Shown here: positions 19,379 through 27,738 of the stretch, one piece after another
Layout: each line of letters begins with the position of its first letter
How positions within the stretch are numbered: the first letter of the stretch is position 1
DNA from: Domibacillus antri
GTDB lineage: Bacteria > Bacillota > Bacilli > Bacillales > Domibacillaceae
Direction: 5' to 3'
DNA: 64,000 nucleotides
NCBI RefSeq assembly: GCF_001936625.1
Contig: NZ_MSDU01000015.1
Coordinates: forward strand, 53,251-117,250
The notes under the pieces: generated by a model
The model's database searches: none
The model's input: the letters and a program-made list of their open reading frames with translations, nothing else
Told to the model about the DNA's origin: nothing
Position numbers and translations under genes: made by a program

Positions 19379-20312
19379 AGTTTTCCATAATCAATGCTTT
19401 TAAGTCCGCCAATACACGGCCGGCTTCTTCCCATGAATAAACACTTGCACCGGCAGCAAGCGGATGGCCTCCGCCGCCGTATTTCATCGCCAAACCGTTT
19501 ATGACAGTTCCTTTCGAACGGAAACGAACGCGGATTTGATCGTCTTCTTCAATGAAAAACACCCATGCCTGAATGCCTTTCACCCCATTTAATATACTGA
19601 CAAGCTGTGATGTTTCTGCCTGCGTCGCGTTAAAACGGTCAAGCAGTTCTTTTGTCAGTCTGACTTCAGCGACACCGGATTCATCCATTTCAAAGTTTTG
19701 CAAAATGTAGCCTTCCATTTTTAAAACATGAGGATCTTTTTCATACATGCTGTTAAACAATTCCTGGCGGTTAAAATCATACTGCATTAATTCGCCGGCA
19801 TACTTCATGGTTTCGATGGTTGTCGATGAATAAAGGAAACGGCCTGTATCACTGACAATACCCGCATATAGCAAACGGGCTGCTTCATCGCTCATCTTCA
19901 GCTGGCCGTCCGACGTTTTGTAAAGATCATAAATCATCTGGCTACACGCTGCAGCGTCTACATCGACCCAGCGCATATCACCATATGGATCTTCGTTTGG
20001 ATGGTGATCAATTTTAATGACTTCTTTGCCCATTTTATAACGCTGGTCACAGATGCGCGCCTGATTAGCTGTGTCACACACAATGACAAGCGCCTCTTCA
20101 TACACGCTGTCATCAATTTCGTCGAGACGGCGCATAAAGTCTAGCGTCGGTTCTTCTTCTCCGACTGTATATACGTTTTTTTCAGGAAATGTTGCTTTAA
20201 TGATTTCCGCAAGTCCTCCCTGCGAGCCGTACGCGTCCGGGTCAGGGCGCACGTGGCGGTGAAGAATGATCGTCTCGTATTCTTTAATTTTGTCAATAAT
20301 GTGTTGTTTCAC
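19377..20312 (-). CDS. nrnA: Oligoribonuclease/pAp phosphatase NrnA
   Basis: 311-residue DHH-family phosphoesterase (YtqI in B. subtilis) that degrades short RNAs and dephosphorylates 3'-phosphoadenosine 5'-phosphate. Motifs: HRHVRPDPDAYGSQ (N-terminal metal site), VIVCDTAN, KIDHHPNEDPYG (DHH) and the DHHA1 signature YGGGGHPLAAGAS at the C-terminus. Start is GTG (20310-20312) with AGAAGGAGAAATCAA upstream. The sporulation genes ytrH and ytrI that separate it from dnaE in B. subtilis are absent. Confidence 0.94.
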   Translation of the reverse strand: MKQHIIDKIKEYETIILHRHVRPDPDAYGSQGGLAEIIKATFPEKNVYTVGEEEPTLDFMRRLDEIDDSVYEEALVIVCDTANQARICDQRYKMGKEVIKIDHHPNEDPYGDMRWVDVDAAACSQMIYDLYKTSDGQLKMSDEAARLLYAGIVSDTGRFLYSSTTIETMKYAGELMQYDFNRQELFNSMYEKDPHVLKMEGYILQNFEMDESGVAEVRLTKELLDRFNATQAETSQLVSILNGVKGIQAWVFFIEEDDQIRVRFRSKGTVINGLAMKYGGGGHPLAAGASVYSWEEAGRVLADLKALIMEN

Positions 20313-20408
20313 TTGATTTCTCCTTCTCTAAACGCTTATTTCGGCTGGAAATCCACCGCCGTTCCCGTTACAATAAACAAGAGTTTACTGAACGGAGGAA
20401 TTACACTC

Positions 20409-20717
20409 ATGGCTTTTCTTGTCATTGTTATTGTCGTTGCGTTTGCTTTTTATGTTTTTTATCGAGTGCAAAACGTTCGCAGCAGACGGCCGATGGAAAA
20501 AAAGTGGCTGTCTGCCAAATCCAGTATGGCACTCGGATTATTTGTCGGCGTGTTCGGCATTAATACGCTGTTTGTCCAGCAAACGACCGTTTCTTACATC
20601 GTTGCCGCCGTTTTCATATTATTTGGCTTTGCGAGCATGATTGCCGGCTATAAAATGTACAAGTATTATTTGCCGTTTGCTCAAAAAGAAGCGGACGAAC
20701 TCGACAATGATCGGTGA
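20409..20717 (+). CDS. ytpI: YtpI family membrane protein
   Basis: 102-residue protein with three predicted membrane segments (about 2-16, 42-60 and 65-82) and a charged C-terminus FAQKEADELDNDR. It corresponds to YtpI of B. subtilis by size and by position between nrnA and ytoI. Function unknown. A longer frame exists upstream, but the ATG at 20409-20411 follows ACGGAGGAATTACACTC and suits a divergent gene better. A weak promoter (TGGAAA, 17 bases, TACAAT at 20369-20374) lies upstream. Confidence 0.82.
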   Translation: MAFLVIVIVVAFAFYVFYRVQNVRSRRPMEKKWLSAKSSMALGLFVGVFGINTLFVQQTTVSYIVAAVFILFGFASMIAGYKMYKYYLPFAQKEADELDNDR

Positions 20718-20747
20718 AAAGCAGGCTGCATTCAGTCTGCTTTTTTT
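20717..20747. terminator. Terminator between convergent ytpI and ytoI
   Basis: Plus strand AAAAGCAGgCTG-CATT-CAGtCTGCTTTTTTT. The T-run serves ytpI. The complementary strand ends in TTTTC, so ytoI may use it more weakly; its stop codon lies at the edge of the hairpin. Confidence 0.8.
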
Positions 20748-22059
20748 ATCGGTCAATCAACTGGCACATCATCATCACTTTTCCGGCGAGAACCCCTTCA
20801 TTGTATACTTCCACATCCACTTTTCCGAACTTTCGGCCAATTTCCATCACTTTCGGATAAATGTCCAGTGTTGATTCCATTTGAACAGGCTTCAAAAAGT
20901 AAATCGTAATATTCTCCACGACAAGATCACCGCGTTTATGCGCACGCAGCGCCCGATTCGCTGCTTCTGTCACAATGGTTGTAAAAACACCATATGAAAT
21001 CGTCCCGAGCTGATTGGTCATTTGCGGTGTCACTTCAAATTGATACACGTCTCCCGCTTCCCGGTCTTCAGGGAGCACAAGCTGCTTGGCAATCGTATCA
21101 TCCAGCGTTTCAGCTGCCTGCGGCTGTCGCTGTGCCATTTGCATCGCTTTTAAGACGTCCTGACGGCTGATAATGCCCTGCAGACGGTTTTGTTCATCCA
21201 CGACCGGCAGCAGCTCGATGCCTTCCCAAATCATCATATGAGCAGCTGATGCCACACTTGTTTTCATCGTCACGGTAATCGGATTTTTCGTCATGACTTT
21301 ATCGATAATGACTTCACGGCCGCTTCCCATAATATCTTTCGCCGTCACCATACCAAATACCTTTAAATGCTCATCAACAACCGGAAATCGGCTGTGTGAT
21401 GTGTCGCGATTTTTATCAAGCCAGTCACCGACACTATCCCCGACTTCTAAAAACACACTGCTTTCAACCGGTGTTAAAATATCACCGACGAGCACAATTT
21501 CCTTTTTAATGAGCTGATCATAAATAGCCCGGTTAATCATGGCGGCGACAGTAAATGTGTCATAGCTCGTCGAAATAACCGGCAGCTCGAGGTCATCCGC
21601 CAGTTTTTTTAATTCATCGCCCGCTTCAAAACCGCCTGTAATTAACACAGCGGCTCCTGCCTGCAGCGCAAGCTCGTGTGCTTTCACACGGTTTCCGACG
21701 ATCAGTAAATTTCCCGGTCCTGTATAGCGCATCATCGCTTCCAGCTGCATTGCGCCGATGACAAATTTATTCAGTGTTTTATGTAAACCATTCCGTCCGC
21801 CGAGCACCTGACCGTCTACGATGTTAACCACTTCTGCAAAGGTCAGCTTTTCAATATTTTCTTTCTTTTTCTGCTCAATCCGGATGGTGCCGACGCGCTC
21901 AATCGCACTGACAAGCCCTTTTGTTTCCGCATCTTTAATGGCCCGATAAGCTGTCCCTTCACTTACTGAAAGTGCTTTTGCGATCTGCCGCACGGAAATT
22001 TTTTCACCGATTGGCAATTCCTCTATATATTGAAGAATTTGTTCGTGTTTCGTTATCAC
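20746..22059 (-). CDS. ytoI: HTH, DRTGG, CBS and hotdog domain protein YtoI
   Basis: About 437 residues. An N-terminal helix-turn-helix (about 4-60, SVRQIAKALSVSEGTAYRAI) is followed by a DRTGG domain (about 70-185), two CBS domains (about 190-310; VMTKNPITVTMKTSVASA, LQGIISRQDVLKAM) and a C-terminal hotdog-like domain (about 330-435, KRGDLVVENITIYFLKPVQ). This suggests a ligand-responsive regulator; CBS pairs often bind adenine nucleotides, but the ligand is unknown. Start is GTG; both 22059 and 22068 are possible. 22059 is chosen because the B. subtilis protein begins just before TKHEQIL. Confidence 0.88.
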   Translation of the reverse strand: MITKHEQILQYIEELPIGEKISVRQIAKALSVSEGTAYRAIKDAETKGLVSAIERVGTIRIEQKKKENIEKLTFAEVVNIVDGQVLGGRNGLHKTLNKFVIGAMQLEAMMRYTGPGNLLIVGNRVKAHELALQAGAAVLITGGFEAGDELKKLADDLELPVISTSYDTFTVAAMINRAIYDQLIKKEIVLVGDILTPVESSVFLEVGDSVGDWLDKNRDTSHSRFPVVDEHLKVFGMVTAKDIMGSGREVIIDKVMTKNPITVTMKTSVASAAHMMIWEGIELLPVVDEQNRLQGIISRQDVLKAMQMAQRQPQAAETLDDTIAKQLVLPEDREAGDVYQFEVTPQMTNQLGTISYGVFTTIVTEAANRALRAHKRGDLVVENITIYFLKPVQMESTLDIYPKVMEIGRKFGKVDVEVYNEGVLAGKVMMMCQLIDR

Positions 22060-22096
22060 CTGTTCCACCCGTCCCTTTCCGCATGTCTCTCTTATT

Positions 22097-22102
22097 ATTA
22101 TA
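22097..22102 (-). promoter_or_regulatory. Candidate -10 of ytoI
   Basis: TATAAT on the minus strand 37 bases before the ytoI start. The -35 falls in the T-run of the upstream terminator and matches poorly. Confidence 0.35.
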
Positions 22103-22116
22103 GAACAAAAGAACAG

Positions 22117-22150
22117 GAAAAAAAAGAAGCCGCCTCTAATGAGACAGCTT
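22117..22150 (-). terminator. ytkL terminator
   Basis: Minus strand AAGCTGTCTC-ATTA-GAGGCGGCTT (10 bp with G-T pairs) followed by C and eight T. Ends transcripts from ytkL before the ytoI promoter. Confidence 0.82.
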
Positions 22151-22176
22151 TTCACCGGACCGCATGATGTGGGTCA

Positions 22177-22215
22177 CAAAGGCGTTGCGACATGACGTCG
22201 CGTTCTTAGCCTTTG
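22177..22215 (-). other. Two-tier stem-loop behind ytkL
   Basis: CAAAGGC/GCCTTTG arms (7 bp) enclose a perfect 5 bp inner hairpin (GCGAC-GTCAT-GTCGC), starting five bases after the ytkL stop. It has no T-run and precedes the true terminator at 22117-22150. Confidence 0.5.
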
Positions 22216-22219
22216 ATCC

Positions 22220-22900
22220 TTATAACTCCACCACGTCGCCAGGATTCATGACTTTCCCGGTTCCTTCTTTTACTTTTGAAACGAAGTCTTTCGGATCCTG
22301 TTTAATCGGCGGGAACGTATCATAATGAACAGGGACAACTGTTTTCGCCTGCAAAAAACCAGCCGCCAGTACCGCATCCTCTGGTCCCATTGTGAAATTG
22401 TCACCGATTGGCAGAAAGGCGAGATCAATCGGATGCAATTCACCAATTAATTTCATATCAGAGAAAAGACCGGTATCTCCCGCATGATACACTGTTTTTC
22501 CTTCATTCATGATCAGCACGCCCGCCGGCATCCCCATATACAAAAATGTGCCGTCTTCCTGCTGAAGACCGGAACCATGAAATGCAGGTGTGAATTTCAC
22601 CTTTCCAAATTCAAATTCCCGGCTGCCGCCAATATGCATCGGGTGCGCATTAAGTCCTTGATGCTGCAGGTAAATCGCCAGCTCATTCACCGCAATAACA
22701 AGCGCACCGCTTCGTTTTGCGATCTCAACTGTATCCCCGACATGGTCGCCATGACCATGCGTCAAAATAATAAAATCCGGATTTTGTTCATCCGCTTTTA
22801 AATCCGTCAATTCATTGCCTGTAATAAACGGATCAATCAAGACCGTCTTGCCGTTTGATTCAATTTTAACAACGGAATGCCCGTGAAATGATACTTTCAT
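22220..22900 (-). CDS. ytkL: UPF0173 metal-dependent hydrolase YtkL
   Basis: 226-residue metallo-beta-lactamase-fold protein. Metal motif [11 protein letters not shown] (about residues 47-57), a second His in [14 protein letters not shown] (about 140) and the C-terminal [11 protein letters not shown] supply the usual ligands. The family is a conserved set of small hydrolases with unknown substrate. RBS GAGAGGAGATTATAAG before the ATG. Position next to ytoI agrees with B. subtilis. Confidence 0.92.
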   Translation of the reverse strand: MKVSFHGHSVVKIESNGKTVLIDPFITGNELTDLKADEQNPDFIILTHGHGDHVGDTVEIAKRSGALVIAVNELAIYLQHQGLNAHPMHIGGSREFEFGKVKFTPAFHGSGLQQEDGTFLYMGMPAGVLIMNEGKTVYHAGDTGLFSDMKLIGELHPIDLAFLPIGDNFTMGPEDAVLAAGFLQAKTVVPVHYDTFPPIKQDPKDFVSKVKEGTGKVMNPGDVVEL

Positions 22901-23127
22901 CTTATAATCTCCTCTCCATTATCCATTCTCACTGCCTTTTCCCTATCATACATTCGATAAAACCAGCCAAACCCCTTTTTATTGCCGGAGAAAATTGGTC
23001 TGCAAAAAAAGAAAGCACCCATCAAGAATAATCTATTTCCCCCCTGCGAAATTGCGTGAATATTCAACTTTATTGCTTTCTATTTTTTTATTTTGTTGTA
23101 CAATAAAGACATAAGGGGGAATGACTT

Positions 23128-23577
23128 ATGTTGAAGTACAAAAACGTATTAGTGGCTGTTGACGGTTCAAAGGAAGCAGAATGGGCATTTAAAAAGTCTG
23201 TTCAAATCGCAAAGCGAAACGAAGCCGCCTTAAACCTGGTCCACGTCATCGATACGCGTTCATTCGCTGCAATTGAAGCATATGACCGCTCAATTGCAGA
23301 ACGTGCAACAAAGTACGGCAATGACCTTCTTGATGAGTACAAAAAGGAAGCGGAAGCGGCCGGCGTGAAGCAAGTAAACTCATTCGTCGAGTACGGCTCT
23401 CCAAAAGTTGTGATTCCTAAAGATGTGGCTAAACAAGTAGAAGCGGACCTCATCATCTGTGGGGCAACAGGTCTTAATGCAATGGAACGGTTTCTGATCG
23501 GAAGCGTTTCCGAACACATTACCCGCGCCGCAAATTGCGACGTGCTGATCGTTCGCACAGATGAAGCAGCTGAATAA
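23128..23577 (+). CDS. Universal stress protein (UspA family)
   Basis: 149-residue cytoplasmic UspA-type protein. The N-terminal VLVAVDGSKEAEWAF and the C-terminal ATP-binding signature GATGLNAMERFLIGSVSE (G2xG9GS) show it should bind ATP. Such proteins support survival of energy or oxidative stress by unclear means. RBS AAGGGGGAATGACTT. A -10 TACAAT lies at 23099-23104, 23 bases before the start region. It is flanked by its own terminator and stands alone between ytkL and argH. Confidence 0.92.
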   Translation: MLKYKNVLVAVDGSKEAEWAFKKSVQIAKRNEAALNLVHVIDTRSFAAIEAYDRSIAERATKYGNDLLDEYKKEAEAAGVKQVNSFVEYGSPKVVIPKDVAKQVEADLIICGATGLNAMERFLIGSVSEHITRAANCDVLIVRTDEAAE

Positions 23578-23583
23578 CCGCGA

Positions 23584-23618
23584 AAAACCGCTGCCCCTAT
23601 GAGGAAAGCGGTTTTTTT
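23584..23618 (+). terminator. Terminator of universal stress protein gene
   Basis: AAAACCGCT, 14-base loop, AGCGGTTTTTTT right behind the stop codon. Confidence 0.85.
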
Positions 23619-23696
23619 GTGCGATGTATCGGTTATGAGCGGAATCAATCGGCATGATGACTGAATAATAACTGGATTCCGCTCCACCCTTTTTCA

Positions 23697-23728
23697 CAAA
23701 AAACCCGCCACTCCGTTGGCGGATTTTT
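23697..23728 (-). terminator. argGH terminator
   Basis: Minus strand AAATCCGCCA-ACGGAG-TGGCGGGTTTTTT, three bases behind the argH stop. Confidence 0.86.
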
Positions 23729-23731
23729 GTC

Positions 23732-25108
23732 TTATTTAAGCAATTCTTTCGCCGCTTGAATCTGGTTTTCGACCTGGTCAAAACCGGTGCCGCCGAGAGA
23801 CTTCCTTCTCTTGACTGCTTCATACGGGGATAAAACGCCATAAATGTCTTCTTCAATGACATTCGACGCTTCTTTCAACTCGTCCATTGAAAGATCGAGC
23901 AGGAAGCATCCTTTCTGAATGCACGTGAATACTAGTTTGCCGGTAATTTCATGCGCTTCACGGAACGGAATGCCCTTTGCAGCAAGGTAATCCGCCAGCT
24001 CAGTCGCATTCGAGAAATCATTTTGCACAGCGTCTTTCATGCGGTCTTCATTTACCGTCATTGTATCGACCATGCCGGCGAAAATTTTCAGAGAACCGAG
24101 AACCGTATGGACGGTATCAAACATGCCCTCTTTATCCTCCTGCATATCTTTGTTATAGGCAAGAGGCAGTCCTTTTAAAATTGTCAGCAAGCTGAACAGG
24201 TTGCCGTATACGCGTCCTGTTTTGCCGCGGATGAGTTCCGCCATGTCCGGATTTTTCTTTTGCGGCATAATGCTGGACCCGGTTGAGAACGTATCGTCCA
24301 TCTCGACGAAGCGAAACTCCTGGCTCGACCAGAGAATGATCTCTTCCGCAAAGCGGGACAGGTGCATCATAAGAATCGATGAAGCACTTAAAAATTCTAA
24401 AATGAAGTCGCGGTCGCTCACAGCATCCATGCTGTTTTGATACACAGCGGAAAAGCCTAAGATCTCAGCGGACCGTTTGCGGTCAATTGGAAACGTCGTG
24501 CCGGCGAGTGCCCCTGCGCCGAGCGGGGACACATCGATGCGTTTTAGCGCTTCCTGATACCGTTCTTTATCACGCTGAAGCATCCAGAAGTACGTCATCA
24601 AATGATGTCCAAACGAGATCGGCTGCGCACGCTGCAAATGAGTATAGCCAGGCGCAATCGTTTCTTTATGTTTGTCAGCTTTCTCCACTAAAACCGACTG
24701 GAACTGGCTGATAAGGCCGATAATTTCTTTGACCTGCTTCTTCAAGTACAAATGCATATCGGTCGCAACCTGATCGTTCCGGCTTCGTCCGGTATGGAGC
24801 TTCCCTCCAACCGGGCCGATCGAATCAATCAACGCTTTTTCCAAATTCAAATGGATATCTTCAAGGGAAACCGAAAATTCGATTTCACCGGCTTCGGCTT
24901 TCTTCTTTAAAGCCTCCAGTCCCGCCTTGATTTGATTCATTTCTTCTTTTGTTAAAATACCCGTTTCACCGAGCATCGTGACGTGGGCGATGCTGCCTTC
25001 GATATCTTCAAAAACGAGCTCCTGGTCAAATGAGATGGACGCGCCGAATTCGTCTACCCATTCTTCCGCTGATTTCTGAAACCGTCCGCCCCACAATTTT
25101 TTCGTCAT
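23732..25108 (-). CDS. argH: Argininosuccinate lyase
   Basis: 458-residue member of the fumarase/aspartase superfamily; splits argininosuccinate into arginine and fumarate, the last step of arginine synthesis. Motifs: KLWGGRF at the N-terminus, [17 protein letters not shown]-type [13 protein letters not shown], and the signature [15 protein letters not shown] (about residues 275-290). The start lies two bases after the argG stop, with AAAGGG inside the argG end. B. subtilis ArgH has 461 residues. Confidence 0.97.
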   Translation of the reverse strand: MTKKLWGGRFQKSAEEWVDEFGASISFDQELVFEDIEGSIAHVTMLGETGILTKEEMNQIKAGLEALKKKAEAGEIEFSVSLEDIHLNLEKALIDSIGPVGGKLHTGRSRNDQVATDMHLYLKKQVKEIIGLISQFQSVLVEKADKHKETIAPGYTHLQRAQPISFGHHLMTYFWMLQRDKERYQEALKRIDVSPLGAGALAGTTFPIDRKRSAEILGFSAVYQNSMDAVSDRDFILEFLSASSILMMHLSRFAEEIILWSSQEFRFVEMDDTFSTGSSIMPQKKNPDMAELIRGKTGRVYGNLFSLLTILKGLPLAYNKDMQEDKEGMFDTVHTVLGSLKIFAGMVDTMTVNEDRMKDAVQNDFSNATELADYLAAKGIPFREAHEITGKLVFTCIQKGCFLLDLSMDELKEASNVIEEDIYGVLSPYEAVKRRKSLGGTGFDQVENQIQAAKELLK

Positions 25109-25110
25109 GA

Positions 25111-26313
25111 TTATTTTAACCCTTTCTCTTTATGAACACGGGAGCTGACCACTGTCGGCAGTCCGTACAGGTTAATAAAGCCAATTGCTGAGGCGTGGTC
25201 GAATGCATCGTCTTTTGAATACGTTGCCAGTTTCTCGTCGTACAATGAGTAAGGTGATTTTCTGCCTTCTACAATGGCATGACCTTTAAACAGTTTCACG
25301 CGGACTGTGCCCGTAACGTATTTTTGTGTTTCTTTCAAGAACGAAACAAGTGCTTCACGAATCGGGTTAAACCATAAGCCATCATAAATAATCTCCGTCA
25401 GGCGTTTTTCAATAACCGGTTTAAAATGAGCCAATTCTTTTACAAGTGTAAGGTCTTCCAATTCTTTATGAGCGATAATCAATGTTGTTGCACCAGGCGT
25501 TTCGTATACTTCACGAGACTTAATGCCGACGAGGCGGTTTTCGATATGGTCGATACGGCCAACGCCATGCTTGCCCGCCACTTCATTTAAGTGAAGGATC
25601 AATTCAGCCAGTTCCATTTCCTGTCCGTTGACTGCTGTTGGAACGCCTTCTACAAAATCAATTTCAATGATTTCCGGCGTGTCCGGCGTATCTTCCAAAT
25701 GCGCTGTTAAATCATACGCATCAAGCGGCGGCGCAGCCCACGGATCTTCTAATGCACCACACTCGTTTGCGCGCCCCCATAAGTTTTGGTCAATTGAAAA
25801 CGGACTTTCTTTTCCGATCGGCACCGGAACGTTATGTTGTTTCGCGTATTCAATTTCTTCTTCACGCGACCAAGCCCAGTCACGAACAGGTGCAAGTACT
25901 TCCAGGTCTGGATTTAAAGCGCGGATGGCCACTTCGAAACGAACCTGGTCGTTTCCTTTTCCAGTGCATCCGTGTGCAACTGCTGTAGCATTTTCCTGCT
26001 CAGCGATTTCAACTAATTTTTTAGAAATTAACGGACGGGAAAGAGCGGAAACAACAGGATATTTATTTTCGTACCATGTATGGCCCTGTAAAGCAATTAA
26101 TGCAAAATCTTCTGCAAACTCTTTTTTTGCATCGATCATGTAGCTTGAAACAGCACCGACTTGCAGCGCTTTGTTTTTAATAAATTCAAGGTCTTTTCCT
26201 TCGCCAACATCAAGGCAAACCGCCACAACGTCATACCCTTTTTCTTTTAGCCACGGAATCGCGACGGATGTATCTAAACCACCTGAATAAGCGAGAACTA
26301 CTTTCTTACCCAT
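25111..26313 (-). CDS. argG: Argininosuccinate synthase
   Basis: 400-residue enzyme joining citrulline and aspartate with ATP. PP-loop [11 protein letters not shown] at residues 8-18, [14 protein letters not shown] for citrulline/aspartate binding, and the C-terminal tail [10 protein letters not shown] are present. AGGAGGCAATATAG precedes the ATG. Two-gene operon with argH. AT-rich ARG-box-like sequences lie upstream, so AhrC/ArgR control is expected. Confidence 0.97.
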   Translation of the reverse strand: MGKKVVLAYSGGLDTSVAIPWLKEKGYDVVAVCLDVGEGKDLEFIKNKALQVGAVSSYMIDAKKEFAEDFALIALQGHTWYENKYPVVSALSRPLISKKLVEIAEQENATAVAHGCTGKGNDQVRFEVAIRALNPDLEVLAPVRDWAWSREEEIEYAKQHNVPVPIGKESPFSIDQNLWGRANECGALEDPWAAPPLDAYDLTAHLEDTPDTPEIIEIDFVEGVPTAVNGQEMELAELILHLNEVAGKHGVGRIDHIENRLVGIKSREVYETPGATTLIIAHKELEDLTLVKELAHFKPVIEKRLTEIIYDGLWFNPIREALVSFLKETQKYVTGTVRVKLFKGHAIVEGRKSPYSLYDEKLATYSKDDAFDHASAIGFINLYGLPTVVSSRVHKEKGLK

Positions 26314-26341
26314 CTATATTGCCTCCTCTATATTACGTTCA

Positions 26342-26400
26342 CTAGTATAAATATTCATCAATTTTTATTTTTATTCTGTTAACATGTATAAAGAATATCA
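26342..26400 (-). promoter_or_regulatory. ARG-box-like sites upstream of argG
   Basis: Minus strand GATGAATATTTATACTAG (26342-26359) matches the Bacillus ARG box CATGAATAAAAATTCAAG at 12 of 18 positions. AGAATAAAAATAAAAAT follows upstream, and CATGTATAAA (26383-26392) is a further half-site-like sequence, repeated at 26468-26477. Pairs of such boxes bind arginine-loaded AhrC. The core promoter is not clear. Confidence 0.45.
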
Positions 26401-26485
26401 CGTTATCCCTTGCCTTTCAAGTGCTTTTCATAAAAAAATACAGTTTTTTGTGTATTTATGTAGAAATCATGTATAAACGCCTATT

Positions 26486-26514
26486 TTGCCATTTTTGAAG
26501 ACTTCTATTAAAAT
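26486..26514 (+). promoter_or_regulatory. SigA-type promoter of the 26544 gene
   Basis: TTGCCA (26486-26491), 17 bases, TAAAAT (26509-26514), 29 bases before the ATG. Confidence 0.6.
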
Positions 26515-26543
26515 AGAAAGAAATCATTTTTGTAGGTGATCCA

Positions 26544-26864
26544 ATGTTTCAGCATGACAATCGGCTTGGCATTTCCATTCCCGTTTTGCCGCGTGAATGG
26601 ACAGATTATCCGCTTGAAGAACAGGAACAGATTATGCATATATGGGAAACCATCCGCGGGATGATCCCTGATCGGATTCAAGAACTGGAAAAATCGATAA
26701 ACGAAAAGCAAACTGCTTTAAATAATGAAGAAAACTTCATCGTTTCATGCCGCTTAAATACCGAAATCAGTGAACTTGCTTCGGTTATTAATGATTTATG
26801 GCTCTGGTTTCGCACCGTACCGGATGTAAATTCATCAGATTCGCCGCAAAAAAGACATTCATAA
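26544..26864 (+). CDS. Conserved-type hypothetical protein
   Basis: 106 residues, not recognised. The N-terminus has a patch GISIPVLPREWTDYPLEEQ; the middle (about 25-85) is helical and rich in Glu and Lys with heptad-like spacing (IPDRIQELEKSINEKQTAL, then EISELASVINDLWLWF), suggesting a short coiled coil. It has its own promoter, an RBS (GTAGGTGATCC) and a terminator, so it is probably a real single gene. No signal peptide or membrane segment. It lies divergent from argG and convergent with an EcsC-type gene. Confidence 0.65.
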   Translation: MFQHDNRLGISIPVLPREWTDYPLEEQEQIMHIWETIRGMIPDRIQELEKSINEKQTALNNEENFIVSCRLNTEISELASVINDLWLWFRTVPDVNSSDSPQKRHS

Positions 26865-26870
26865 ATAGCT

Positions 26871-26909
26871 GAAAGAACCGGGATCATTCTCCGGTTCTTT
26901 CTTTTTTTT
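26871..26909. terminator. Bidirectional terminator between 26544 gene and ecsC-like gene
   Basis: GAAAGAACCGG-GATCATTCT-CCGGTTCTTTC followed by TTTTTTTT on the plus strand. On the minus strand the stop codon of the EcsC-type gene (26884-26886) is in the loop. Confidence 0.85.
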
Positions 26910-27738
26910 CATTCAAATAACGGAATTGATAGTAACTTTCCGCGAACTCTGTCACTTTTTTCGTCAGCCTGTAATTGGCGCCGGCGCCGATTGCGACTGA
27001 TAAAAGCGGAATGCCGGATATTTTTTTGTTTCGAAGCGCCATCACCGCAGCGATTTTTACACATTGACGGATCGGCTCTTCCAGCCACGATTCATCCGCC
27101 ATCCGTTCAGTCCCTTCATAAAAATAAAAGGGGGCTTTCCCATCTTCCACATCGGAAATAAGCTGTGCCCAGCCGTCCGCTTTCAACCGGTCCGGCAGCA
27201 TGGCCGCATGAAAGACATTCAATGAAGCGGTCATTTCAAAAGGAATTTCAACATCGTATCCATACGAAAGTGCCGTTAACTGAACCGCTCTTAAATTAAC
27301 CGCAGCCATTGCCAAAAAATCAGCCGCAACCGGCAGTGCCGTGCCTGTTCCCGTTACCGCTCCCTGCACAGCTGAATAAAAGCGGGTGCGCGTCATTTGC
27401 TGCCGGCTGATGTAACAAAGCTGATCGATCGTCAATTTCCGCAAGTCCCGAACATGTTCAATATCCTCACGGAAAATGCGGGCTGATGTGAGAATACGTT
27501 CGCGCGCTTCCGTTTGGAGCTGAGATCCTTGCAAAAGCGAGTGTACATGAAACAAGGCCTGATCAATCCGGGCAAAGGACCGGTCCCGTACTTCTTCCGG
27601 AATTTCCTGCATCAGACGCTCCAGCGCATTCGCCGCCTGGTATTCAACATCATTTCCTTCATAGGAGGCAAGCTGCTGCTCCCAGTCCATAAGCCGGTCC
27701 CAATACGCTCGGTCCCGTTCTGTCCACATACGTGTCAT
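26884..27738 (-). CDS. EcsC family protein
   Basis: 284 residues matching the EcsC family pattern: N-terminal RAYWDRLMDWEQQL, helical middle, AVQGAVTGTGTALPVAADFLAMAAVNLRAVQL (read as GAVTGTGTALPVAADF and AAVNLRAVQLTALSYGYDV), and a Gly/Ala-rich GIPLLSVAIGAGANYRLTKKVTEFA near the C-terminus. The family is named for B. subtilis EcsC, encoded with the EcsAB ABC transporter; its function is unclear. The ATG overlaps the ytxK stop by four bases, so it is co-translated with a methyltransferase rather than an ABC transporter. Confidence 0.85.
   Translation of the reverse strand: MTRMWTERDRAYWDRLMDWEQQLASYEGNDVEYQAANALERLMQEIPEEVRDRSFARIDQALFHVHSLLQGSQLQTEARERILTSARIFREDIEHVRDLRKLTIDQLCYISRQQMTRTRFYSAVQGAVTGTGTALPVAADFLAMAAVNLRAVQLTALSYGYDVEIPFEMTASLNVFHAAMLPDRLKADGWAQLISDVEDGKAPFYFYEGTERMADESWLEEPIRQCVKIAAVMALRNKKISGIPLLSVAIGAGANYRLTKKVTEFAESYYQFRYLNEKKERTGE

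Noticed and set aside
23202..23862. Overlapping minus-strand frames opposite the universal stress gene and the argH end
   Set aside because: They cross two terminators and oppose clearly coding frames.
25628..26143. 171-codon plus-strand frame inside argG
   Set aside because: Shadow of a well-supported argG coding sequence; no RBS or recognisable family.
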